Source of the DNA: Bradyrhizobium sp. CB3481
GTDB lineage: Bacteria > Pseudomonadota > Alphaproteobacteria > Rhizobiales > Xanthobacteraceae
Reading direction: 5' to 3'
Assembly: GCF_029714305.1 (NCBI RefSeq)
Contig: NZ_CP121647.1
Location: 5,414,501-5,478,500 of the forward strand
DNA: 64,000 nucleotides
How positions within the stretch are numbered: the stretch's first letter is position 1; the number at the start of each line of letters is the position of its first letter. The notes beneath the pieces are model-generated. The model was not told the origin of the DNA. It ran no database searches and saw nothing but the letters and a program-made list of their open reading frames with translations. The position numbers and the translations under genes are program-made. Shown here in pieces: positions 29,007-36,512 of the stretch.

Positions 29007-29049
29007 AAATCCTTACTGGCCCGATAGAACGGGTCACATGGAGACACAA

Positions 29050-29556
29050 ATGACTACTTGGCGCAAGCGCCGGCTTCTCTTGTCCGCAATTGCCACGCTC
29101 TCGCTGGTCGGGGCAGCATTTGCCGATCAGACTAACTCTGCAAGTTCGGTGCCATACACCTTCGCCATTCCAGATCAGGCAGGTAAGTGGGTCAACCCGA
29201 ATCCAGAGGGAGCGATCAGCCGCCTGGATATTGGCCCGCAGCTCGACCACCCCTCTGTTCGCGCATGGATCAACTGTCCTACGAAGGAGTGCGATTTAGG
29301 CATCGCCGAGGCGCAGCCTTCCGATGCTGATGACGGAGGCGATGCTGATGATGGAGGTTGGAAGGTTAAATGGGATCATGTTTACTGTACGACACAGATG
29401 ACGTGGAAGCTCGATGAAGATGGTGAACTGGACGTAACGACGGAGGTTCAGTTCACCGATGGCTCCGCCACGTATAAGCACAAAACGCTCGATCACCTTG
29501 TGCGGGAGAGCGCTCCGACAGTAGACGCACCGTCCAAACCTGACGACGCAAACTAA
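29050..29556 (+). CDS. Exported protein of unknown function
   Basis: 168 residues from ATG 29050 (GGAG 6 nt upstream; ATG 29038 is an alternative). A Sec signal peptide is clear: MTTWRKRRLLLSAIATLSLVG then AFA|DQ. The mature part has PYTFAIPDQAGKWVNP, acidic DADDGGDADDGG, and two cysteine pairs suggesting disulfides. I do not recognise the family. The acidic repeat and small size suggest a periplasmic or secreted binding or structural protein. The next gene is another small exported protein. Confidence 0.65.
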   Translation: MTTWRKRRLLLSAIATLSLVGAAFADQTNSASSVPYTFAIPDQAGKWVNPNPEGAISRLDIGPQLDHPSVRAWINCPTKECDLGIAEAQPSDADDGGDADDGGWKVKWDHVYCTTQMTWKLDEDGELDVTTEVQFTDGSATYKHKTLDHLVRESAPTVDAPSKPDDAN

Positions 29557-29818
29557 GCGTCATCCGACCATCATACCACCGACTGTGGTGCTCGACCGCG
29601 TCCGCGTGGCCGAACGAGCGCCTTGGCAAGGAACTCGGATCCGTGTCTTTCTGGGTTGCACCACAGTTCGCCGCTCAACGGGACTCATATTGAAGCCGAA
29701 TGGAGGAGATCACTTGGACCAGGGTCATTGGGTAGGCGAGTTCGCGATCTGGCCCAGCAACAAAGGGCGGGTTCAAACAGCTAAGCACCACAATCTCGGG
29801 GTGGGGAGGCATAAAACA

Positions 29819-30019
29819 ATGTGCGACTATTGGAAGGTGTTGTTCGCTTCGGCGGCGATCGTGGGTAGCGGCGTGAGCCTCGGTCACGCTGAGGAAGAAC
29901 TGCCTCCACAGAAGACGATTGCGAGCAGTCAGCACGTCAAGGGCCTCGGCTGCAAAGAAGAGTTGAAGACGTCTGAAAAGAAGGCTTCAGAAAAACAAGT
30001 TCTGTCAAGGATCGCATGA
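29819..30019 (+). CDS. Small exported protein (66 aa)
   Basis: ATG 29819 has GGGGAGG 8 nt upstream, a strong ribosome site. The product MCDYWKVLFASAAIVGSG has a signal-peptide-like hydrophobic stretch ending GHA|EEE, then a short polar tail rich in Lys, Glu and Ser. It ends 8 nt before lysE-like. Function unknown. Confidence 0.55.
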   Translation: MCDYWKVLFASAAIVGSGVSLGHAEEELPPQKTIASSQHVKGLGCKEELKTSEKKASEKQVLSRIA

Positions 30020-30026
30020 GGCCCCC

Positions 30027-30632
30027 ATGTCGCAATCGCTGTTCATCGCGTTCGTGATGTTCGCCACTGTGATGTTCTTCACGCCGGGACCGAACAACAT
30101 CATGCTGCTGTCGTCGGGGCTCACTTACGGCTTCCGTCCGACCATCCCCCACATCATGGGGACCACCGTCGGCTTTGCCTTTATGGTCGGTGCGGGCGGC
30201 TTTGGGCTTGGGACCATCTTCATCGCCTATCCCGTGCTGCAGACCATCCTGAAACATGCAGGCGCGGCCTACATGATCTATCTGGCCTGGGCGATCGCAA
30301 TGTCTGATCCGCCGTCGGCGGAGGAGGACAGAAGCCGCGGCCGCCCGATGACGTTTTGGGGCGCGGCCATGTTCCAATGGGTCAACGCCAAGGGCTGGGT
30401 CATAATGATCGGCACCATCACCGCCTATGCGGCGATCGCGGCCTATCCCTGGAACATCATGATCCAGGTCGGGCTCAGCCTCGTCCTGGGCATCCTCTCC
30501 TGCACCGCCTGGGCGCTGTTCGGCACCTCGCTGCGGCCGGTCCTGACCTCCCCCCGGGCGGTGCGGGCCTTCAACATCGTCATGGCGGTGCTGCTGCTGG
30601 CCTCGCTCTATCCGGTGTTCATGGACGCATGA
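30027..30632 (+). CDS. LysE/RhtB-family amino-acid exporter
   Basis: 201 residues, six predicted membrane segments. The family's opening FFTPGPNNIMLLSSGLTYGFR, FWGAAMFQWVNAKGWV and a C-terminal hydrophobic helix ending YPVFMDA are present. LysE-type proteins export amino acids or homoserine lactones by proton antiport. It is followed by an ilvC start, which suggests that the original chromosomal neighbour was a branched-chain amino-acid gene. Appears intact. Confidence 0.85.
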   Translation: MSQSLFIAFVMFATVMFFTPGPNNIMLLSSGLTYGFRPTIPHIMGTTVGFAFMVGAGGFGLGTIFIAYPVLQTILKHAGAAYMIYLAWAIAMSDPPSAEEDRSRGRPMTFWGAAMFQWVNAKGWVIMIGTITAYAAIAAYPWNIMIQVGLSLVLGILSCTAWALFGTSLRPVLTSPRAVRAFNIVMAVLLLASLYPVFMDA

Positions 30633-30778
30633 TGCCGCACCGGGCCATGCATAAACGGGTTTTCTTTGACGCGAAAAATGCTCTAGACAACGCCGAAAAT
30701 TCGCGGGCGACCGGCGGTCCTATTCCCCCAAATGCCTGATTAACCGGCCGATTTTGGCCATCGATTAAGGAAACGACC

Positions 30779-30829
30779 ATGCGTGTTTATTACGATCGTG
30801 ATGCCGACCTGAACCTGATCAAGGGCAAG
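30779..30829 (+). pseudogene. ilvC: Ketol-acid reductoisomerase, first 17 codons
   Basis: ATG 30779 (with AAGGAAA upstream) encodes MRVYYDRDADLNLIKGK, the well-known N-terminus of alphaproteobacterial IlvC just before its GYGSQGHA Rossmann loop. At 30830 it changes into IS630 transposase. The rest of ilvC is not in this window. Confidence 0.85.
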
Positions 30830-31773
30830 GCGGCGGACGGGCGCAGCACCCGGTCGATCGCCAAGGAAGTTGGGGTCCAGCCGCGGATTGTCAGCCTTTG
30901 GCGGCATCGCTATGCCGACCAAGGCCTTGAAGGGCTGCAAGACAAGCCGCGGCCCGGCAAGCAGCCTATCTATACGAAGACGACCGACAAGCGGATTCTG
31001 AAGCTGCTGGATAAGCCGTCCCCGCAAGGATTTGCGCGCTGGACCGGCCCTCTGCTGGCCGAAGCGCTCGGCGAGGTTGACGTCCAATATGTCTGGCGGT
31101 TCCTGCGCAGCCACAAGATTGACCTCGCGGCTCGCAGGTCCTGGTGTGAGAGCAATGACCCGAACTTTACGGCCAAAGCCGTCGATGTCGTTGGCCTTTA
31201 CGTCGCCCCGCCGGCGAAGGCTATTGTGCTCTGCGTGGACGAGAAGCCCTCGATCCAGGCTTTGGAGCGAGCGCAGGGCTATCTGAGTTGCCCAATGGCC
31301 GCGCCTTGACCGGCCAGAGCCACGATTACAAGCGGCATGGCACCACAACATTGTTTGCCGCGCTCGAAGTCGCCACCGGAAAGATCATCGCTACGCATTC
31401 CAAACGCCGTCGCCGTGTCGAGTTTCTCGATTTCATGAACAGCCTCACCGCGGCCTTTCCGGGCCGAAAGCTTCACGTCATCCTCGACAAACTCAACACC
31501 CACAAGAAGAATGAGAACTGGCTCAAGGCCCACCCCAACGTGCAATTCCATTTCACGCCGACAAGTGCGTCCTGGCTCAACCAGATCGAGGTATGGTTCT
31601 CAATCTTGCAGGGGCAATCGCTCAGCGGCACCTCCTTCACAAGTCTCAAGCAGCTCCAGGAACACATCGATGCCTACGTCAACGCCTACAACGACAAAGC
31701 CGAGCCCTTCGTCTGGACCAAGAAAAAGGTCCGTCAACGCCGTTTCAAAGGCCGCCGTATCACTCAGCTCTGA
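30830..31773 (+). mobile_element. IS630-family transposase, frameshifted, fused to ilvC start
   Basis: Reads in frame from the ilvC start: GRSTRSIAKEVGVQPRIVSLWRHRYADQGLEGL, VVGLYVAPPAKAIVLCVDEKPSIQALERAQ. Near 31290 the frame shifts to GRALTGQSHDYKRHGTTTLFAALE, KLHVILDKLNTHK, FHFTPTSASWLNQIEVWF and ends 31773. The DDE residues CVDEK, ILDKLNTH and QIE are all present across the two frames. The transposase N-terminal ~35 residues are replaced by IlvC residues. Confidence 0.85.
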
Positions 31774-31786
31774 TTCCGGGTATTAG

Positions 31787-31915
31787 CGCCACTGCTCGAC
31801 CGCTCGCCAGCGCATCTTTCCTCTGGTGAGCGGCAGCGCGTCGCCATCGGCCGGACGCTGTTGTCTCAACCCAGGCTGCTGGTGATGGACGAGCCGCTTG
31901 GCGCGCTTGACCGAT
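31787..31915 (+). pseudogene. ABC transporter ATPase fragment (ModC-like)
   Basis: [40 protein letters not shown] contains the ABC signature (LSSGE), Walker B (LLVMDEP) and D-loop. The [26 protein letters not shown] wording is most like molybdate transporter ModC. Only ~43 residues remain. Confidence 0.65.
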
Positions 31916-32130
31916 GCGCCAGGATCGCCCGCAGCAGCTTCTCCGGCGGGATCGACGGCCGCCCAATCGGCGAATAGAGCGCGGCAAACTCGCGCTCCAG
32001 CACCGACAGTGCCTCGTTCACAATCTCTGGATCGCTCGCAGCGGATGATCACGCCGCACCCGCGCCTCCAGATCAACGTAGCTGAACAGCTCGCCTGTTC
32101 GATTGTCGCCGCCGCGCACGCACCATCTCC
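31915..32130 (-). pseudogene. IS5-like transposase N-terminal fragment
   Basis: Minus strand reads NRTGELFSYVDLEARVRRDHPLR, then [35 protein letters not shown]. Same DUF772-type region as at 27300-27546 but a different element. No catalytic domain. Confidence 0.7.
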
Positions 32131-32479
32131 GAATCGCATCGCAGGCCAATTAATCATGCTCGCCGGTCGGCGGCGAGCGCCCTTTTTCAACAGCCTGCTC
32201 TCATGTTTGCTGTCAAGCGACTCGATCAAGCGGAGCCGCTTCCGGCTGAGCGCCCGGACGCTGGACTTCGAAGGTGCCCACGGTAGGAGCCAGGGCCAAA
32301 GACGACGGTTGATCAAGCTCTCATGCGCGGGTTGAATACCGCATGACCGTGGTTTCGTCTTAGGGCTGCCTCGGTCTAGGGGGCGAGCGTCGACAATGCC
32401 GGCTCATAACAGGCCACGAGGATTCCCCACCGCGCCCTGCCTCCTGCCCTGGGCACCGATATGGTCGAGCAGCGCTCTT
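32131..32479. other. IS junction sequence, no gene
   Basis: Nothing supported beyond probable IS ends. Confidence 0.4.
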
Positions 32480-33350
32480 CGAGCAACGCAGCCCTTCGAG
32501 CCCTCAAACCGTCGATAACCAACCATCCGTCGGACCACGGCTCCGTTCTTCTGTTCGACAAATGCCTGGTCGTTCTTGCGGTAGGGTCGGCAACGCGTGA
32601 AGACAATGTTCGCCTGCTCGCAATACGCTTTCAGCGTTTTGCTCGCGCATCAGCAACGGCGCACACTCCGTCCAGCCGGTCGCAATATCGGTGAGCACCA
32701 GCGTCTGGATAAAGCTGCCGCGCGCCGAGGGCCCGCTGTGGGCGACCAAATCGGCGTCGACAAAGCCCGGCGCCGGATCCTTCCAATCGGCGGACGTCCG
32801 TACCGGGATGCTCCGTCGCAATGCGCTCGCCACCGGCCGCCGGCGTTGGCGCCCACCCTCCTGTCGGATCTTGCCCAGCGCCCGGTCGATCGTCGACGCG
32901 CTCATCACCAGCAGCTTCGCGCGGATTTCTGGCGCCAGGCTCATGTGGCCGTTCCGTTCCATCGACTCGATCAGGAGCGGCAGCAGCGCTTTCAGTCTCT
33001 TGCCGCAAATCCGGTCCGATGCCTCCCAAAGAACAACCAGCGCATTTCGTTCAGCTTCCTCGTAAATCCGGCGACGCGTGCGCCGAACCGAGGATTGCCC
33101 GATATCGCCTCGGAGCAGGCGCATCGCATGCTTTCGATGGAAGCCGGTCACAACCACACACTCGTCGAGAATTCGCGCCTTCTCCGCGCGGCTCGCCTCT
33201 CTGTAGCGCTGCTCCACAGCGGCCGTCAGCTCTCTTCGAGTCGCCATGCTCAGTTGCCTCATTGTCGCCCCCGCAGTCCCATCCCACTGGGGAGCAAATT
33301 ACGTGAGGCAATGGCCCAACATTCAGGAACATTTCAGCCGGCGCAATGCG
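32480..33350 (-). mobile_element. Integrase-core transposase IS, copy B (truncated)
   Basis: Near-identical to 17163-18035 at a constant offset of 15315 bp. The first 252 codons give the same protein with the same internal deletion after LLMREQ. It breaks off after GWLSTV, lacking the C-terminal part present in copy A. Confidence 0.85.
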
Positions 33351-33521
33351 AGTTCCATCCTGTTTGCCGCGCGGCAATCGCGTCGGCATGTAGAATGGAG
33401 GGCGGCAATGAGGGACCTCGCGACATATACGCTCCTCCGATTGTGCATCTGCATTGATCGCATCCTGGGTTCAATCTAGATCGTCTTGCGACCGCGCGAG
33501 ATCTATATCACGAGGCGCTTG

Positions 33522-34892
33522 CTAGCCTTCTGTACATGGCAAATCCACCGCATCACCTCGAGCGAATCGCATTCCACCTTTCGAGCATTCTGGACAATCA
33601 GCGTCCTTACGCGGTTCGACCAAGTGCAGCTTCCCGCTCAGGGCATTGATGTGCTGGTAGTGCAAGGGACGATCAGCGCGCAGACTCAGATAATCCATTA
33701 GAAAATCATTCACGGCGTGCCCCGCGGAGAGCGCATTAAGACTGATAACGCTGGGGTTCGGCTCCTCAACGCCATAAGCCTGCGCCTTTCGTTCCGCATC
33801 TGTCTTGGCCTCTTTGGCCAAGAGATTAGGATCAATCAGCTGATTGCACCAAAGGCAACCCGCACCTGGACGAATCGGGCGAATGGCACTGAACGCATCG
33901 ATCACCCGCCCCTGCTCATCAGCGCGGATTTTCGAGCCCAGCTGAACAGCTGGAATAAGATACTGATGAACCAGCGCGTTCACTACTAAGCGTGCCCGCA
34001 TTGAGTCCGCCGCAAGGAAGATATAATCGCAACCTTTCAGGCGATCTGCCACTGAAGCTTTGGTCACATCCGCATTGAAGTGCTCGATGTGAGCGGATGG
34101 ATTGGCCTGCTGGATAAGGCGCCGCGCCAACTGAACCTTGGGCGTCCGATTTGCAGCATCGGAATGCGATGCTCCGATAAGTCGTGCAAGGTTGGACGCT
34201 TCAACCGCATCGTCATCAACAAGCGTGAAGTGACCGACGCCCAAGCGCGCCAGGTATTCCACTACAAGGCTACCGATCCCGCCTAGGCCGATCACCGCAA
34301 CATGAGCGCGCGATAAGGTCTGCTGGCCCACTCGACCGAACATACGAATCTGGCGATCGTATTGATCGTCCATCGAGCTCAAATTTCTCGATAGATGCGG
34401 TGCGAGACGATCAATCTTCATACCAACTACGCTCGCCTGATCGAGTTCGCAACGGCTGCCGTCTGGCATCCAGAGATCTGCCTGCATGGCCCGCCGCCCC
34501 AATACCAGAGCACCAACCGGCTTGCCTTTGGCGATTTGCAAGAGAGCTGGATAGCCGCGCTCATGAGATCGGACATCGATATCGCTGAAGCCGACCTGCC
34601 GATCGCTGCCGTGATTATGAACGGCCAAATAGACTAACCGCTCGTCGCGGGCGCGCGTAATCAGCCGATGAATGAATTGCGGCGTTAGGGCGCGGTGACC
34701 GATTGCGCCCGCTACATAGTCGACCCCGTCCTTAGCCAGATGCACTTCCCGAACAGTGAGGAGTGGAATCGTATCAAGTTCGGACAGACCAGCGAGTAGG
34801 ATGGCTCCGTGCTCATCACCATCCTCCTGGTAGAGATGATGCCAAAGTAACTCGTAATCCGGACGGGTGATGTGGAGCCTGCACTTGGACAT
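33522..34892 (-). CDS. JAMM peptidase-E1 (ThiF-type) fusion of a ubiquitin-like system
   Basis: 456 residues from ATG 34892, which overlaps the stop of the E2-like gene by one base (TGATG). Residues 1-135 are a JAB/JAMM metallopeptidase with Glu27, His92-x-His94 (VHNHG), Ser103 and Asp106, so the zinc site is complete. Residues 175-410 are an E1/ThiF adenylation domain: GLGGIG (202-207), VDDD (226), NLAR (Arg237), Lys252. Cys346-x-x-Cys349 and Cys433-x-x-Cys436 can bind structural zinc. I see no extra cysteine in the loop where thioester E1s carry theirs. Predicted to deconjugate/process and to activate the neighbouring Ub-like protein. Such fusions are known from prokaryotic ubiquitin-like operons catalogued by comparative genomics. 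Confidence 0.88.
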   Translation of the reverse strand: MSKCRLHITRPDYELLWHHLYQEDGDEHGAILLAGLSELDTIPLLTVREVHLAKDGVDYVAGAIGHRALTPQFIHRLITRARDERLVYLAVHNHGSDRQVGFSDIDVRSHERGYPALLQIAKGKPVGALVLGRRAMQADLWMPDGSRCELDQASVVGMKIDRLAPHLSRNLSSMDDQYDRQIRMFGRVGQQTLSRAHVAVIGLGGIGSLVVEYLARLGVGHFTLVDDDAVEASNLARLIGASHSDAANRTPKVQLARRLIQQANPSAHIEHFNADVTKASVADRLKGCDYIFLAADSMRARLVVNALVHQYLIPAVQLGSKIRADEQGRVIDAFSAIRPIRPGAGCLWCNQLIDPNLLAKEAKTDAERKAQAYGVEEPNPSVISLNALSAGHAVNDFLMDYLSLRADRPLHYQHINALSGKLHLVEPRKDADCPECSKGGMRFARGDAVDLPCTEG

Positions 34893-35278
34893 CACGACGT
34901 TCTCTCTAAGAAATCCAGAACCTTGAGAACCTTGGCACAAACTTTTTGCTTGCCGTTCTGGGCCGTGCTGTTGCGGCGGGAGATCTGCAGCGCCGGCCTT
35001 CCTTCGAACGCATGTCCTGCAGTGACCGGCGGCGCAAAGCCCTGACCGTCAGCGCGCCGAACCTCCCCACCGATAAACATGGGATAGATGTCGGCATAAG
35101 GATATTGCGCCGGGATGTGAAAGCCGACCCACGTCTTGTTAGGGACAAACCGGTCGCTAAGCACGACCGGGTCGACCGTTAGATAGACGCCGCCCTGCCC
35201 ATCATCCCGCGTGTTGAGGGAGGCAGAGGGAAACTGCTTCTTCAGATCTTCGATGGCGGCAGAAACTTCCACTTTCAT
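34892..35278 (-). CDS. E2-fold (UBC-like) protein, catalytic Cys apparently absent
   Basis: 128 residues with an E2-like pattern: VGFHIPAQYPYADIYPMFIGG corresponds to the PxYP...P segment of UBC folds, followed by GHAFEGRPALQISRR and a C-terminal helix KVLKVLDFLE. Where E2s have ..ICLDIL the alignment gives RPALQIS, with Ala97 in the place of the active Cys. The only cysteine is Cys114 in the last helix. It lies 12 nt after the multi-Ub gene and couples to the JAMM-E1 gene. It matches what I recall as prokaryotic E2 family E, but that label is by pattern only. Confidence 0.72.
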   Translation of the reverse strand: MKVEVSAAIEDLKKQFPSASLNTRDDGQGGVYLTVDPVVLSDRFVPNKTWVGFHIPAQYPYADIYPMFIGGEVRRADGQGFAPPVTAGHAFEGRPALQISRRNSTAQNGKQKVCAKVLKVLDFLERTS

Positions 35279-35290
35279 GGCAATTTCTGC

Positions 35291-35791
35291 CTAGGAGTTA
35301 TCGTCCGGCGCGATCGCCGTGAACCGAAGATGTTCGCGCAGACGGACGACGTCATGATCGCCGACGATACGGCTGGTACCGTTAGGCAGTTCCTCCTGCA
35401 GCACAAAATTGGGCTGGATCGCCACACCTTGAGCAATGGCGGCGGCCTTGATCTCTGTGCCGCTGGCGGAGTGGCCTATGAGGTTCACCGACTGTTCGTT
35501 GACGGTGATTATGACTACGTGTTCAGGCTTTCGCGCCACGAACACCATTTGATCTTGGAGTTCTACCGGCTCATGGTCTTCGACGCGGCGATGGGTACCA
35601 TCGTGGAGCACCTGGTCCAGCAAATAGTCATTGCCGATCTGAACGTCCTGCTCGATCGCAGCGATCTTGATTTGCTCGCCCATTTCACGCGGGCCCAGCA
35701 GCTTTACCGGGCGCTCGTTCACTTTCACCGTCACCAAGTGGTTGCGTCCGAGGCCTTCCGTCTCAAGGATATCCGCGCGTTCGGTAGCCAT
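35291..35791 (-). CDS. Multi-ubiquitin-like protein (two Ub-like repeats)
   Basis: 166 residues made of two beta-grasp repeats. Residues ~18-85 contain VTVKVNERPVKLLGPREMGEQIKIAAIEQDV; ~90-158 contain ITVNEQSVNLIGHSASGTEIKAAAIAQGV. The repeats share the pattern VNE..V.L.G....G..IK.AAI.Q.V.I. The C-terminus is FTAIAPDDNS and has no Gly-Gly, and none lies between repeats. AAGGAG precedes ATG 35791. First gene of the E2/JAMM-E1 run and presumed substrate of it. Confidence 0.85.
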   Translation of the reverse strand: MATERADILETEGLGRNHLVTVKVNERPVKLLGPREMGEQIKIAAIEQDVQIGNDYLLDQVLHDGTHRRVEDHEPVELQDQMVFVARKPEHVVIITVNEQSVNLIGHSASGTEIKAAAIAQGVAIQPNFVLQEELPNGTSRIVGDHDVVRLREHLRFTAIAPDDNS

Positions 35792-35810
35792 ACGTTTTCT
35801 CCTTGCAATT

Positions 35811-35880
35811 TCGAAGTCGAATTGCTATTAAGCAATAAATAGCAACACCGAAAGAGAAAGTCAATTGCTAAATGGCAATT
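35811..35880. promoter_or_regulatory. Divergent promoter with palindromic operators
   Basis: Between the multi-Ub gene and the XRE gene lie TTGCTATT-AAGCAATA-AATAGCAA (35822-35845, perfect 8-bp arms), nested ATTGCT-ATTA-AGCAAT (35821-35836), and AATTGC-TAAATG-GCAATT (35863-35880), which overlaps the XRE start codon at 35872. Repeated TTGC/GCAA half-sites suggest one repressor acting on both genes. Confidence 0.65.
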
Positions 35881-36258
35881 TCCGAAACTGCAAGAAACGC
35901 CAATAACACCAAGGGCTTTAACGGAGATGCCTTCTATCGAGCGCTGGAGACGACCGTTCAAGCCCGCGATGTCAACTGGAAAGAGGTATCAGAAGCAACC
36001 GGCGTTAGCGCTTCGACCCTGACACGCATGGCGCAGGGACGGCGTCCGGACGCGGCTAGTTTGGCCGCGCTTTCTGCCTGGGCGGGGCTTAATCCGTCGG
36101 ATTTTGTCGACGCGCCCTATCGCGCTAGCCCACCAGAGCCATTGGTGCAAATTTCTAGCCTTTTGCGGGCTGATCCGGCCTTGGACGCTGAGGCCGCGGA
36201 AGCAGTGGAAGCAATCGTACGCGCGGCTTACGAGCGCCTGAAGAGGCCCCTCAAGTAA
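35872..36258 (+). CDS. XRE-type helix-turn-helix regulator
   Basis: 128 residues. HTH at ~30-75: WKEVSEATGVSASTLTRMAQGRRPDAASLAALSAWAGL. The N-terminal ~20 residues and the C-terminal helix EAAEAVEAIVRAAYERL may mediate dimerisation. It is divergent from the Ub-like operon, and its ATG overlaps an operator palindrome, so autoregulation and control of the operon are likely. Confidence 0.75.
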   Translation: MAISETARNANNTKGFNGDAFYRALETTVQARDVNWKEVSEATGVSASTLTRMAQGRRPDAASLAALSAWAGLNPSDFVDAPYRASPPEPLVQISSLLRADPALDAEAAEAVEAIVRAAYERLKRPLK

Positions 36259-36271
36259 GCCCGCTAACCCC

Positions 36272-36463
36272 TCAGCATTTTAGCTGCCACTGACGGCTTT
36301 CTGCTGCTTGCAAACGCCTCTCCTCCACGACCTTGACGATGTCGGGGATTACGTGCTCGTCCATCTCTTTGAGGAACTCCTGCACCAACTTGGCATCGAC
36401 AGGCGCAAGCCCCTGAAGTACTTCAGGTTTTTCATTTGTTTTGTCGTGTGCATCGTCAGCCAT
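36272..36463 (-). CDS. Small acidic/helical protein of the Ub-like locus (63 aa)
   Basis: MADDAHDKTNEKPEVLQG, then VDAKLVQEFLKEMDEHVIPDIVKVVEERR: a disordered charged N-terminus and one amphipathic helix. It lies 49 nt after the peptidase-like gene, same strand, and shares the locus. No family recognised. It could be an adaptor, inhibitor or modification target. Confidence 0.6.
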   Translation of the reverse strand: MADDAHDKTNEKPEVLQGLAPVDAKLVQEFLKEMDEHVIPDIVKVVEERRLQAAESRQWQLKC

Positions 36464-36512
36464 CGGTGATCTCCCTCAAGTCGAGAATGGGCTTCGCCGC
36501 CCATCGATAACG

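Noticed and set aside
30779..31309. A complete transposase N-terminus
   Set aside because: The first 17 residues are IlvC; the transposase part begins at 30830.
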